From positions 1 through 64,000 of the forward strand of contig NZ_CP070961.1 in NCBI RefSeq assembly GCF_017086465.1: DNA of 64,000 nucleotides, written 5' to 3'. How positions within the stretch are numbered: position 1 is the stretch's first letter; each line of letters opens with the position of its first letter. Below the pieces are notes generated by a model. That model saw only the letters and a list, made by a program, of their open reading frames with translations. It did no database searches and was not told where the DNA came from. The position numbers and the translations under genes are program-made. Shown here piece after piece: positions 29,827 through 38,839 of the stretch. The DNA is from Nocardioides sp. zg-1228. GTDB lineage: Bacteria > Actinomycetota > Actinomycetes > Propionibacteriales > Nocardioidaceae.

Positions 29827-30639
29827 TCAGCCCTTCCTGGGCACGTCGTCGATGTCGATGACCTCGGCAGGGCTGTCGGGGTCGGAGGGGCTGTGCGCCT
29901 CCTCGACCGAGTCGCTGATCGCCTCGCCCGGGGCGCCGCCGCCGACGTCGTCGGTCGCGGGGGGCTCGGCGGTCACCACGTCGTCAGCCGTGACGTCGTC
30001 GGGCAGCGGGTCGGTGAGCGGGTCGCCACCGGGGGCGGCCGACGTGCTCGCCGGGGAGGCGGGCGTCGGCGGCGGGGACGCCATCGTGGTCGAGGCCGGC
30101 TTCGGCGGAGCGGGCGGCACGTAGGTCGACTGCCAGTTGGCGTCGGCGTCCTTCTTGGCGCGCAGCTTGCTGAAGACCAAGCCGCCGACGGCGAGCAGCC
30201 CGCTGACGAGCAGCAGCTTCTTCAGCTTGCCGCCCTTGGGCTCGGGCTCCACGCCGCGCAGCTCGTTGACCTTGGCAATCGCCAGGTCGCGTCCCTCGGC
30301 GGCGCGCTCGGCGGCGAGCGTCGCGGCGGCGGCCGCCTTCTCGGCAGCGCTCACCTTGGCCTCGGCGAGCAGCGGGCCGGCCTTCTCCCGCGCCTCGGCG
30401 GCCTTCACGGCGGCCAGCGCGGCGCCGGCGGCGGCCGCCTCGCTCGCGCGGGTGCGTCCCTCCTCGACCAGCGGCTGGGCCTTCTCGCGCGCTTCGGCCA
30501 GCGCGGGCCCGGCCTTGTCCATCGCCTGCTCCCAGGTCGACTCCAGCTGGGGGATGACGGTGTCGTTGACGGTCTCCGAGAGCTGCTCCACGTAGTCGTG
30601 CGCGCGGTCCATCAGGGACTTCTTGCGGCCGAAAGGCAT
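29827..30639 (-). CDS. Coiled-coil membrane-anchored hypothetical protein
   Basis: This 270-residue protein begins MPFGRKKSLMDRAHDYVEQL. Residues 20-130 are an Ala/Glu/Arg-rich helix of probable coiled-coil type with imperfect repeats (AREKAQPL, AREKAGPL, AAERAAEG). One membrane segment follows (LKKLLLVSGLLAVGGLVFSKL, about 138-158), then a disordered Pro/Thr/Asp-rich tail. The layout resembles actinobacterial proteins upstream of cyclophilin genes. No function can be assigned. Confidence 0.75.
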   Translation of the reverse strand: MPFGRKKSLMDRAHDYVEQLSETVNDTVIPQLESTWEQAMDKAGPALAEAREKAQPLVEEGRTRASEAAAAGAALAAVKAAEAREKAGPLLAEAKVSAAEKAAAAATLAAERAAEGRDLAIAKVNELRGVEPEPKGGKLKKLLLVSGLLAVGGLVFSKLRAKKDADANWQSTYVPPAPPKPASTTMASPPPTPASPASTSAAPGGDPLTDPLPDDVTADDVVTAEPPATDDVGGGAPGEAISDSVEEAHSPSDPDSPAEVIDIDDVPRKG

Positions 30640-30842
30640 GCGTGACCTCCTCTGTCAGTGTGGGTCCATCTCACCACGGGGACCCTGAGGCGACCAGCCC
30701 CGGCCGGGTGGGCGGGAACGCGCACTGTCAGGGGTCGCCCGCCTCGTCGTCGGATGGGCCCGTCGTGGCAGGATCGAGTCGGGCGGCAGCCGACTGCCGT
30801 GCCACCACAGAAGGACCAGACCCACAGCTGAGAGGCACTTCC

Positions 30843-31355
30843 ATGGCCGACCCCAAGGCGATCTTCAAGACCAACCGGGGCGACATCGTCGTCAACCTGT
30901 TCCCCCACCACGCGCCCGAGACCGTCGAGAACTTCATCGGCCTCGCCGAGGGCACCAAGGACTACCGCGACGACGCCGGCCGGTCGGGTGAGAGGTACTA
31001 CGACGGGCTCGGCTTCCACCGCGTCATCGACGGCTTCATGATCCAGGGCGGTTGCCCGCTCGGCACGGGCACCGGCGGCCCGGGCTACACGTTCAAGGAC
31101 GAGATCCACCCCGAGCTGGTCTTCGACAAGCCCTACCTGCTCGCCATGGCCAACGCCGGCCCGGGCACCAACGGCTCGCAGTTCTTCATCACCGTGGCCG
31201 CGACCCCGTGGCTCAACCGCAAGCACACGATCTTCGGCGAGGTGGCCGACCAGGCCAGCCGCGACGTGGTCGACGCGATCGCCACCACGCCCACCGGCGC
31301 GATGGACCGCCCGCAGGAGCCGGTGGTCATCGAGTCGGTCGTCATCGAGCGCTGA
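30843..31355 (+). CDS. Cyclophilin-type peptidyl-prolyl cis-trans isomerase
   Basis: This 170-residue single-domain cyclophilin speeds prolyl-bond isomerisation in protein folding. Catalytic and ligand-binding motifs are FHRVIDGFMIQGG, GTNGSQFFITVAATPWLNRKHTIFG. There is no signal peptide, so it is cytoplasmic. The ATG at 30843 is used; the upstream in-frame extension has no cyclophilin features. The 203 bases before it (30640-30842) hold divergent promoters that I cannot place. Confidence 0.93.
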   Translation: MADPKAIFKTNRGDIVVNLFPHHAPETVENFIGLAEGTKDYRDDAGRSGERYYDGLGFHRVIDGFMIQGGCPLGTGTGGPGYTFKDEIHPELVFDKPYLLAMANAGPGTNGSQFFITVAATPWLNRKHTIFGEVADQASRDVVDAIATTPTGAMDRPQEPVVIESVVIER

Positions 31356-31406
31356 CCCGCCCGCCGCCGCCCGCGACGCGAGACACGACCCAGCCATGAC
31401 CCAGCC

Positions 31407-32351
31407 ATGACGGAGCCGCCCCAGGGGCCGGCTGCGGACCAGTCCGCGGCCGGGGTGCCCACCTGCTACCGGCACCCCGACCGCGAGACCTGGATCCGCT
31501 GCCAGCGGTGCGAACGGCCGATCTGTCCCGACTGCATGCGCGACGCCGCCGTGGGCTTCCAGTGCCCCGACTGCGTCAAGCAGGCCGCCCAGGGCTCGCG
31601 CCAGAACCGCGCCCTGTACGGCGGCGAGCGCAGCGCCGACCCGCGGCTGACGTCGTACGTCATCATCGGCATCAACGCGCTCGTCTGGCTCGCGATCGCG
31701 GTCACCGGCGGCAGCCGCTCCCGGCTGGTCGACCTGCTGGCGCTGCGGCCCGACGGCTACTGCGCGCCCGGCGACGGCTACATCTACGACCAGACCCACC
31801 CGGCGTGCACCAGCGCCGTCGCGCGGGAGGTGCCGGGGGTGGCCGACGGCGCCTGGTGGCAGCTGATCACCAGCGTGTTCACCCACGTCGAGATCTGGCA
31901 CGTGGCGCTCAACATGTTCGCGGTCTTCATCCTCGGCCCGACGCTCGAGGGCATCGTCGGGCGCAGCCGCTTCCTCGCGGTCTACCTCGTCAGCGGGCTC
32001 GCCTCCTCGGCGATGGTGATGTGGCTGAGCTTCGAGTACGGCTCGACGGTCGGTGCCTCGGGCGCGATCTTCGGGCTGCTGGGTGCGCTGCTCGTCACGG
32101 CCCGCAAGGCGCGGCTCAACTCCCAGTGGCTCGTGCAGAACCTCGTGCTCGGCGTCGTGATCACGGTCGTCGGCTGGCGGATGATCTCCTGGCAGGGACA
32201 CCTCGGCGGCCTCCTCGGCGGCATCGCGGCCGCCGCGATCATCGCCTACGCGCCGAAGTCACACCGCTCGCTCGTGCAGTGGACCGGGCTCGGCATCCTC
32301 GCCGTCGCCCTCGTCGCCGTCTCGCTCGCCCGGGCCGCCTCCTTCACCTGA
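31407..32351 (+). CDS. Rhomboid-family intramembrane serine protease with N-terminal zinc finger
   Basis: This 314-residue protein has an N-terminal B-box-like zinc finger (CYRHPDRETWIRCQRCERPICPDCM, then FQCPDC). Six membrane segments follow. Catalytic residues are Ser in TVGASGAIFGLLGAL and His in WQGHLGGLLGG, and the L1 loop HVEIWHVALNMFAVF is conserved. It cleaves substrates within the membrane. This protein is regularly near the crgA/pknB region in actinobacteria. Its substrates are unknown. Confidence 0.93.
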   Translation: MTEPPQGPAADQSAAGVPTCYRHPDRETWIRCQRCERPICPDCMRDAAVGFQCPDCVKQAAQGSRQNRALYGGERSADPRLTSYVIIGINALVWLAIAVTGGSRSRLVDLLALRPDGYCAPGDGYIYDQTHPACTSAVAREVPGVADGAWWQLITSVFTHVEIWHVALNMFAVFILGPTLEGIVGRSRFLAVYLVSGLASSAMVMWLSFEYGSTVGASGAIFGLLGALLVTARKARLNSQWLVQNLVLGVVITVVGWRMISWQGHLGGLLGGIAAAAIIAYAPKSHRSLVQWTGLGILAVALVAVSLARAASFT

Positions 32352-32433
32352 GCGCCGGCCTCCGGCCCCCGCCACCTCGTCGTACGACGGTGGCGGGGGC
32401 CGTCTGCGTGCGGGCGCGGGACGGTCGGTCGTG

Positions 32434-32506
32434 CACAGGTGTGCACACACCTGTGGATAACTACACCGATGTAATTCTCCACAGAGGTTCTCCACAGTGT
32501 GGAGAA
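32434..32506. promoter_or_regulatory. Palindrome and DnaA-box array in a convergent gap
   Basis: A 10-bp inverted repeat CACAGGTGTG/CACACCTGTG (32434-32455) abuts a perfect DnaA box, TGTGGATAA (32452-32460). TTCTCCACA follows at 32475 and 32488, and its inverse TGTGGAGAA at 32498, the last two forming a 19-bp palindrome. The flanking genes converge, so this is not an ordinary promoter. Confidence 0.65.
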
Positions 32507-32526
32507 CCGGGCGGACCCGAAAACGA

Positions 32527-32586
32527 CTCGAGCGGTGGGAGAGACGCCTCCCCTTCCCCAGGAAGGCGCCTCACCCACCGCTCGAG
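32527..32586. terminator. Bidirectional terminator between rhomboid and crgA genes
   Basis: A 13-bp perfect stem (CTCGAGCGGTGGG / CCCACCGCTCGAG) has an inner CGCCT/AGGCG pairing. Confidence 0.65.
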
Positions 32587-32630
32587 GCGACGGATGCCGT
32601 GGGGCCCGGATCACCGGGCCAGGGGAGAAC

Positions 32631-33083
32631 CTACTCCCACTTGGTCGCGAAGCTGAACCCGACCGCCATGAAGGCGATGCCGACGACGAGGTTCCACTGG
32701 CCGAGGTCGTTGAGGATCCACAGCTTGGAGAGGTCGTCGGAGAAGACGTAGAACGTGCAGATCCACAGCAGGCCCACCAGGAAGCAGCCCAGCATGCCGA
32801 CCACGACGCCCCGGCCGCGGCCGAGCGGGGTCGAGGGGTGGGCGGAGATCATCAAGCCGAGCATCAGCAGGCCGAAGCCGATCGCGTAGTTCCACTTGCC
32901 GAGGTCGGCGATCGCCTTCGGGCTGCCCTCGACCGGGGGGAACGCGGTCGGGTTGCCGCGACCCTCGACGTAGTAGAAGACCAGCCACGCGATGCCGACG
33001 ACGACGAGGAGCAGGGCGATCAGGAACCTGGGGGTGAAGAGCGAGGTCTTCTCCGCAGAGGTGATCGTGGGGGACTTCGACAC
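32631..33083 (-). CDS. crgA: Cell division protein CrgA, tandem duplicated
   Basis: CrgA is a small membrane protein that interacts with FtsZ and septal proteins in actinobacteria; it is usually 80-95 residues with two membrane segments. This one has 150 residues and four segments, formed by two successive CrgA-like units. Unit one runs TPRFLIALLLVVVGIAWLVFYYV to LGKWNYAIGFGLLMLGLMIS. Unit two runs GMLGCFLVGLLWICTFYVF to LGQWNLVVGIAFMAVGFSFATKW. It starts at GTG 33083 after an AGGAGAA site. Only unit two keeps the usual C-terminal ending. Confidence 0.87.
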   Translation of the reverse strand: MSKSPTITSAEKTSLFTPRFLIALLLVVVGIAWLVFYYVEGRGNPTAFPPVEGSPKAIADLGKWNYAIGFGLLMLGLMISAHPSTPLGRGRGVVVGMLGCFLVGLLWICTFYVFSDDLSKLWILNDLGQWNLVVGIAFMAVGFSFATKWE

Positions 33084-33160
33084 TGCTTCTCCTGGGGCTG
33101 GTGTGCGGGTCGCGGCGAGTGGGAACGCCGGGCGCGGGCGGCAGGCGCCCGACGGGGGGT

Positions 33161-33166
33161 TAGCGT
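33161..33166 (+). promoter_or_regulatory. -10 hexamer TAGCGT, leaderless DUF881 gene
   Basis: The hexamer ends 7 bases before the ATG at 33174. Confidence 0.4.
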
Positions 33167-33173
33167 AGTCGGC

Positions 33174-33926
33174 ATGCCGCCCCCGCCCCAGTCGTCCCCC
33201 GGGCGCCGGCGCGCGTGGCGCGTGGCGACCCCGGTGGTCGTGCTGCTCAGCGGGGCGCTGTTCGCCGTGAGCGCCGAGCAGGCCGACGGCTTCGACCTGC
33301 GCGGCGGGCGCCTCACCGACCTGGCCTCCGTCGTCCGCGCCGAGCGCGACGAGGCGGCCGAGCTGACCGCCCGGGCGGCCGCGCTCAACACGGAGGTCGA
33401 GGCGCTCAGCGCCGAGCTCGGCGACCGCTCGGTCGGCCGCGTCCAGGACGAGATCGCCACGCTGGTCGACCCCGCCGGGCTGACGGAGAGGGCCGGACCG
33501 GCGGTGCGGGTCACCCTCGACGACGCCTCCGAGGAGGCGCGCGCCTCCTACGAGGGCGACCCCAACGACCTCGTCGTGCACCAGCAGGACATCCAGGCGG
33601 TCGCCAACGCCATGTGGAACGCCGGGGCCGTCGCCGTCACCATCCAGGGCCAGCGCCTGATCTCGACCACGGGCATCAAGTGCGAGGGCAACCAGGTGAC
33701 GCTGCACGGCATCCCCTACTCCCCGCCCTACGTCATCGTCGGCATCGGCGACCCGGCTGCGATGCAGGCCCAGCTGACCACCGACCCGATCCTGGGGATC
33801 TACCGCGACTACACCGCGATCCCCGGCGGCGGCGTCACCTGGGACATGGCTGCCCTCGACGCGGCCGTCGCGCCGGCCTACGAGGGGCTGCTCGACCTCA
33901 CCTACGCCACCCCGATGCAGGAGTAG
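33174..33926 (+). CDS. DUF881 protein
   Basis: This 250-residue protein has one N-terminal membrane segment (about 17-36), a coiled-coil stretch (AERDEAAELTARAAALNTEVEALSAELGD) and the DUF881 domain (VRVTLDDASEE; DLVVHQQDIQAVANAMWNAGAVAVTIQGQRLIS; GIPYSPPYVIVGIGD). DUF881 proteins lie near crgA and division genes in Gram-positives and are predicted to be extracytoplasmic. It is divergent from crgA. Confidence 0.87.
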   Translation: MPPPPQSSPGRRRAWRVATPVVVLLSGALFAVSAEQADGFDLRGGRLTDLASVVRAERDEAAELTARAAALNTEVEALSAELGDRSVGRVQDEIATLVDPAGLTERAGPAVRVTLDDASEEARASYEGDPNDLVVHQQDIQAVANAMWNAGAVAVTIQGQRLISTTGIKCEGNQVTLHGIPYSPPYVIVGIGDPAAMQAQLTTDPILGIYRDYTAIPGGGVTWDMAALDAAVAPAYEGLLDLTYATPMQE

Positions 33927-33975
33927 CCGACCGGCCCGGCAGCCGGCGTACGTCCCGCGCTCCGGGTCGCGGTGC

Positions 33976-35808
33976 TCAGTCGCGCCGCGGTGCCTCGGGG
34001 CGTTGCGCCGCAGGACGGCCGTCGGGCGTCTCGGTCGGCGGCTCCGGGGTCTCGGTGGGGGGCTCCGTCGTCGGGGTCTCCGTGGGCGTCGGCGTCTCGG
34101 TGTCGGGGGTCTCGGTCGGCGTCTCGACCGGCTCCTCGTAGTCGGAGACGAAGAGCGTCACGGTGCTGCCCTGGTCGGCCGTGCCGCCGGCGGGGATCTG
34201 GTCGACGACCGTCCCCTTGGGCTCGGTCGACGAGGCGTCGATGCGCACGCTCGGCACGAAGCCGGCCTCGGTGATCTGCCGCTCGGCCCGGCGCTGGGGC
34301 AGCCCGCGGACGTCGGGCACCTGCTCGGGCCCGTCGGAGAACACCAGGGTCACCGTGGTGCCCTCGGCCACGGCAGTGCCGGCGGGCGGCTCGGTGCGCA
34401 GCACCTGGAAGCGCGGCTCGTCGGAGTCCTCCTCCTGGAAGCGCACCTTGAGGTTCTGCGCCAGCATCGCGGCGCGTGCCTCCTTGCGGAGCGTGCCCAC
34501 CACGAACGGCACCTCCACCTCGGGCTTGCCCAGCGACAGCACGAAGTCGACGGAGGTGTCGGGGTCGGCGAACACGTCGCGGTTGGGGTCCTGCTGGATC
34601 ACGGTGTCGGCCGGGACGGTCTCGGAGGTCTCGCGGGTGATGCGACCCACGCTGAAGCCCGCGTCGCCGATGGCGATGCGCGCCTCGTCCTCGGTGAGGC
34701 CGACGATGTTGGGCACGGGCTTCCGCTCCGGTGCGTCGTCGAAGAGCATCCCGTTGACCAGGTAGGCGCCACCGGCGAGCAGCGCGACGACGAGGATCCC
34801 GCCGAGCACCCACCACGCGGCCCGGCCGCGGCCCCGCTCGTCGCGCCCAGGGGGCGGGGAGGCCGCCATCGTGGAGGTCGCGTCGGCCGGCGGGGCCGGC
34901 GGGACGTAGGCCGTCTCGGCCGTGGCCGGCGCGACGGCCGGTGCCTGGATCGGGTGGCCGGAGAGGTAGCGCTCGATGTCGGCGCGCATCGCGGCGGCGC
35001 TCTGGTAGCGGTCCTCGACGCGCTTGGCGAGCGCCTTCATCACGATGGCGTCGATCTCGGGGTCGAGCTGGTCGTCGAGGTCGGACGGCGGGGCCGCCGG
35101 CTCGCGCACGTGCTGGTAGGCGACCGCCACCGGGCTGTCGCCGACGAACGGCGGCCTGCCGGTGAGGAGCTCGTAGAGCAGGCAGCCGGTGGAGTAGACG
35201 TCGGAGCGCGAGTCGACCGTCTCGCCGCGGGCCTGCTCGGGGGAGAGGTACTGCGCGGTGCCGACCACGGCGGCCGTCTGGGTCATCGTCGACGACGCGT
35301 CGGACATCGCGCGGGCGATGCCGAAGTCCATCACCTTGACGTCGCCGGACGGCGTGAGCATCACGTTGCCCGGCTTGATGTCGCGGTGGATGATCCCCGC
35401 GCGGTGGCTGTAGTCGAGCGCCGACAGCACGCCCGCGGTGATCTCCAGCGCCCGCTCCGGCAGGATCTTGCGGCCCTCGCGCAGGATCTCGCGCAGCGTG
35501 CGTCCCTCGACGCACTCCATCACGATGTAGGGCTGCGCGACGCCCGACCCGTCGGTGGCCATCTCCTCGCCGGTGTCGTAGGTCGCCACGATCGCGGGGT
35601 GGTTGAGCGACGCCGACGACTGCGCCTCCCGGCGGAACCGTGCCTGGAACGTCGGGTCGCTGGCGAGGTCGGTGCGCAGGCGCTTGATCGCCACGGTGCG
35701 GCCCAGGCGGCGGTCCTTGCCCTTGCGCACCTCGGCCATGCCGCCTCGGCCCAGGAGCTCACCGAGCTCGTAGCGGCCGCCGATCAGCGTCGGCTCCGGC
35801 TGCGTCAT
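33976..35808 (-). CDS. pknB: Serine/threonine protein kinase PknB with PASTA domains
   Basis: This is a transmembrane kinase that controls growth and peptidoglycan synthesis. From ATG 35808 the 610-residue protein has a kinase domain at about 10-275 (glycine loop GRGGMAEVRKG, AIKRLR, HRDIKPGNVM, DFGIARAM, SPEQARGE). One membrane segment follows at about 325-347, then three extracellular PASTA domains starting VPNIVGLTEDEA, VPFVVGTLRKEA and VPDVRGLPQRRA. The tail is a 55-residue Thr/Pro/Glu repeat. Mycobacterial PknB has four PASTA units. The start overlaps the pknA stop by four bases. Confidence 0.94.
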   Translation of the reverse strand: MTQPEPTLIGGRYELGELLGRGGMAEVRKGKDRRLGRTVAIKRLRTDLASDPTFQARFRREAQSSASLNHPAIVATYDTGEEMATDGSGVAQPYIVMECVEGRTLREILREGRKILPERALEITAGVLSALDYSHRAGIIHRDIKPGNVMLTPSGDVKVMDFGIARAMSDASSTMTQTAAVVGTAQYLSPEQARGETVDSRSDVYSTGCLLYELLTGRPPFVGDSPVAVAYQHVREPAAPPSDLDDQLDPEIDAIVMKALAKRVEDRYQSAAAMRADIERYLSGHPIQAPAVAPATAETAYVPPAPPADATSTMAASPPPGRDERGRGRAAWWVLGGILVVALLAGGAYLVNGMLFDDAPERKPVPNIVGLTEDEARIAIGDAGFSVGRITRETSETVPADTVIQQDPNRDVFADPDTSVDFVLSLGKPEVEVPFVVGTLRKEARAAMLAQNLKVRFQEEDSDEPRFQVLRTEPPAGTAVAEGTTVTLVFSDGPEQVPDVRGLPQRRAERQITEAGFVPSVRIDASSTEPKGTVVDQIPAGGTADQGSTVTLFVSDYEEPVETPTETPDTETPTPTETPTTEPPTETPEPPTETPDGRPAAQRPEAPRRD

Positions 35809-37382
35809 CCCTCGTCGTTCCCTTCGTCGTCCTTCTGTTGGCCGGCAGCGGCCGCGCCCCAGTAGCTGACCGTGACCCGGTCGCCCTCCTGCAGCGTGCC
35901 GCTCGGCTCGACCGACTCCACGGTGCCCTCCGGCTGCTCCCCGGGGTTGTCCAGCTCCACGGGCACCGGCTCGAGGCCGAGGTCGCGCAGCTCCTGCTCG
36001 ACGTCGCCGTGGTCGCGGCCGACGTAGGCGCCCGGGTCGACCTCGACCGTGGGGGCCTCGGTCTCGGTGGGCGTCTCGGTGGGTGTCTCGGTGGGCGTCT
36101 CGGTCGGGGTCTCCGACTCCGTCTCGCTGGGCGACGGGCTCGGGGTCCGGGTGGGCGACTTGGTGGGCGACTCGGACTGCTCGCTCGGGGAGTCGCTGGG
36201 CTGCTGCGAGGGGGACCGGTCGCCCGAGGTCGTCTGCTCGTCGGTGGGCGACGGCGAGTCGTCGTCGCGGGTGCCGAGCCAGAACGCCACCAGCAGGGCC
36301 AGCACCACCGCGACGATCCCGACGATCGTCGGCCACGGCGTCGTGCGTCGGCTGCCGGGGGTGGGCGCGGGCTCGGCGGGCGTGGGGGCCGGCGGCGGTG
36401 CGGCCGGGGCGACCCGGGTGGCCGCGACGTCGCTGGCCGGGTCGCGGTCAGGGTCGGGGGCGGCGACGGGCGCCACGACGGTGGCGTCCTCGTCGGGCGT
36501 CGAGGCGTCGGAGGAGGTCGCGGGAGAGGAGCCGGCGTAGGAGGCGGGGGAGCGCAGCGCGCGGGCGAAGGCCGTGCCGTCGGGGAAGCGGTCGCCGGGC
36601 GACTTGGCCAGCGAGCGGCGTACGACCGCGGCGAGGTCGGCGGGCACGGTGTCGGGCAGCTCCGGCACCGGGCGGCGCACGTGGGCGATCGCGGTGGCGA
36701 CCGGGGTGTCGGCGACGAACGGCTTGCGGCCGGCGAGGCACTCGAAGGCGACGACGCCGAGGGAGTAGACGTCGGACGCGGCCGTGGCGGTCTCGCCCTC
36801 GGCCTGCTCGGGGGAGATGTAGGCGGGCGTGCCCATCACCTCGCCGGTCTGGGTGAGCGCCATGCCCTCGGCGGCGCGGGCGATGCCGAAGTCGGTGACC
36901 TTGATCCGCCGGTCGGGCGTCACGATGAGGTTGGCGGGCTTGACGTCGCGGTGCACGATGCCGGCCGCGTGGGCGGCGCCGAGGGCGTCGGCCGCCTGGG
37001 CCAGCAGGTCCTGGGTGGCGGCGGGGTCGAGCGGCGCGCCCGGGCGCAGCAGCGCCGAGAGCGGCTGGCCGTCGACGAGCTCCATCACCAGGTAGGGGCG
37101 CGGGGTGCCGGAGCCGTCGCCGGGCGCGCCCTGGCCGTAGTCGAAGACCGACGCGATGCCGGGGTGGTGCAGCGCGGCGGCGTTGCGGGCCTCGGTCTCG
37201 AAGCGGCTGCGGAACAGCGGGTCGTCGGCGTACTCGGCCTTGAGCACCTTGACCGCGACGGCGCGGTCGAGCACGGTGTCGCGCGCCGACCACACCTCGC
37301 CCATGCCGCCGGTCGCGATGCGCGACTCGAGGACGTAGCGGTGGGCGTCGTCGACGTGGCCACCCGGGGCGAGCACGGTCAT
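35805..37382 (-). CDS. pknA: Serine/threonine protein kinase, PknA position, with one PASTA-like domain
   Basis: This 525-residue kinase has a catalytic domain at about 15-275 (ATGGMGEVWSARD, AVKVLKAEY, HRDVKPANLIVT, DFGIARAAEGM, SPEQAEGE). A Pro/Thr-rich juxtamembrane region is followed by a membrane segment (PWPTIVGIVAVVLALLVAFW). The extracellular part holds a Ser/Thr/Glu/Pro repeat and one PASTA-like domain (VGRDHGDVEQELRDLGLEPVPVE to GDRVTVSYWG). PknA of mycobacteria normally has no PASTA domain. It lies between pbpA and pknB with four-base overlaps on both sides. Confidence 0.9.
   Translation of the reverse strand: MTVLAPGGHVDDAHRYVLESRIATGGMGEVWSARDTVLDRAVAVKVLKAEYADDPLFRSRFETEARNAAALHHPGIASVFDYGQGAPGDGSGTPRPYLVMELVDGQPLSALLRPGAPLDPAATQDLLAQAADALGAAHAAGIVHRDVKPANLIVTPDRRIKVTDFGIARAAEGMALTQTGEVMGTPAYISPEQAEGETATAASDVYSLGVVAFECLAGRKPFVADTPVATAIAHVRRPVPELPDTVPADLAAVVRRSLAKSPGDRFPDGTAFARALRSPASYAGSSPATSSDASTPDEDATVVAPVAAPDPDRDPASDVAATRVAPAAPPPAPTPAEPAPTPGSRRTTPWPTIVGIVAVVLALLVAFWLGTRDDDSPSPTDEQTTSGDRSPSQQPSDSPSEQSESPTKSPTRTPSPSPSETESETPTETPTETPTETPTETEAPTVEVDPGAYVGRDHGDVEQELRDLGLEPVPVELDNPGEQPEGTVESVEPSGTLQEGDRVTVSYWGAAAAGQQKDDEGNDEG
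36059..36110. repeat. 12-bp tandem repeat in the pknA-like gene
   Basis: About four copies of GGTGGGCGTCTC (with small variation) encode the repeated Glu-Thr-Pro-Thr segment next to the PASTA-like domain. Copy number could vary by slippage. Confidence 0.7.
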
Positions 37383-38839
37383 CGGGTGATCACCGCCTCC
37401 ATGATCGACTTGGCGATCGGGCCGCCGAGGCGGCCGCCTCCGATCTCGGAGCGGGAGGTGTCGCTCGACTGCACGAGCACCGCGACGGCGACCTTGGGGT
37501 CGTTGGCGGGGGCGAAGGAGACGAACCACGCGTAGGGCGGGCGGTCCGCCGTGGACTGGGCGGTGCCGGTCTTGCCGGCCACCTCCACGCCCGGGATCTG
37601 CGCGGGGGTCGCGGTGCCCGACTCGACGGTGGCGACGAGCATCTTGGTCAGCTCGTCGGCGGTGGTGCTGGAGACGGCCTTGCTGATGCTCTGCGGGTCG
37701 GTGCGGTCGAGGACCGACAGGTTGGGCGCGCGCACCTCGTCGACGACGTAGGGGCGCATCACGTCGCCGTCGTTGGCGATCGCCGCGGCGACCATCGCCA
37801 TCTGCAGCGGCGTCGCGGTGACGTTGGACTGGCCGATGCCGGACAGGGCGGTCTGCGGCGGGTCCATGTCGCGCGGGTAGAGCGACTCGGCCTGCCCGCC
37901 GAGGTCCTCCAGCGACGTGGAGTTGAAGCCGAACGCCTCGGCCTGGTCGGCCATCGCCTCGACCCCGAGCTCGTTGGCGAGGCTGAGGAAGGTGACGTTG
38001 CAGGAGACCTGCAGCGCCTGCGTCAGGGTGATCCGGCGCCCGCCGCAGTTGCCGCCGTCGTAGTTGCCGACGGTCGTGGTGGACTGCGGCAGCTTGAACC
38101 GGAAGCCGCCCGGCACCTGCGAGTCGGCGTCGTAGTTGCCCGACTCGATCGCGGCGGCGGCGGTGACGAGCTTGAACGTCGACCCCGGCGGCAGCGTCGT
38201 GCCGATCGCGCGGTTGACCAGCGGCTCGCGCGGGTCGGCGTTGAGCTCCTCGCTGAGCTCGGCGACCGCGCCGAAGTCGTGGGAGGCGAAGTTGTTGGGG
38301 TCGAAGGTCGGGGTGGACGCCATCGCCAGGACCCGGCCCGTCGTGGGCTCGAGCGCCACCACGGCGCCCTGCGCGTCGCCGGGGAGGTTCTCCAGGCCGG
38401 TCCAGGCGGCGTCCTGGGCCGCCGGGTTGACGGTGAGCTGGACGTTGCCGCCCTTGGGGTCGGTGTTGCTCAGCATGTCGACGAGGCGGGTGACGAACAG
38501 GCGCGAGTCGTCGCCGGCGAGCACGGCGTTCTGGGAGCGCTCGACCCCGGTCTGGCCGTACCACGAGAAGTAGCCGGTGATGGGGGCGTACTTGAACGGC
38601 TGGGAGTAGGTGCGCTGGAACTTGTACTTGTCGTCGGAGGGCACGCTGCGTGCGATCGCGTCCTTGCCGACGAGGATCGCGCCCCGCTCGCGGGAGAACG
38701 CCGCGGTGATGATCCGGCGGTTGCGCGGGTCGTCGGACAGGCTGTCGGCCCGGACGTACATCAGGTAGGTCGCGTTGACGAGCAGCGCGAGGAACAGGAC
38801 CAGGCAGAAGACCGAGAAGACCCGGATGGGCTTGTTCAC
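37379..38839 (-). CDS. pbpA: Penicillin-binding protein PbpA, class B transpeptidase
   Basis: PbpA is a membrane-anchored D,D-transpeptidase that cross-links peptidoglycan. The 486-residue protein has an N-terminal membrane segment (about 5-27), a pedestal region and a transpeptidase domain. Active-site motifs are SxxK in PPGSTFKLV (Ser220, Lys223), SxN in QVSCNVTFL (Ser279, Asn281) and KTG in VAGKTGTAQS. Its ATG overlaps the rodA stop codon and its own stop codon overlaps pknA. It is expected to work with the adjacent RodA and to be tuned by the kinases. Confidence 0.95.
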   Translation of the reverse strand: MNKPIRVFSVFCLVLFLALLVNATYLMYVRADSLSDDPRNRRIITAAFSRERGAILVGKDAIARSVPSDDKYKFQRTYSQPFKYAPITGYFSWYGQTGVERSQNAVLAGDDSRLFVTRLVDMLSNTDPKGGNVQLTVNPAAQDAAWTGLENLPGDAQGAVVALEPTTGRVLAMASTPTFDPNNFASHDFGAVAELSEELNADPREPLVNRAIGTTLPPGSTFKLVTAAAAIESGNYDADSQVPGGFRFKLPQSTTTVGNYDGGNCGGRRITLTQALQVSCNVTFLSLANELGVEAMADQAEAFGFNSTSLEDLGGQAESLYPRDMDPPQTALSGIGQSNVTATPLQMAMVAAAIANDGDVMRPYVVDEVRAPNLSVLDRTDPQSISKAVSSTTADELTKMLVATVESGTATPAQIPGVEVAGKTGTAQSTADRPPYAWFVSFAPANDPKVAVAVLVQSSDTSRSEIGGGRLGGPIAKSIMEAVITR

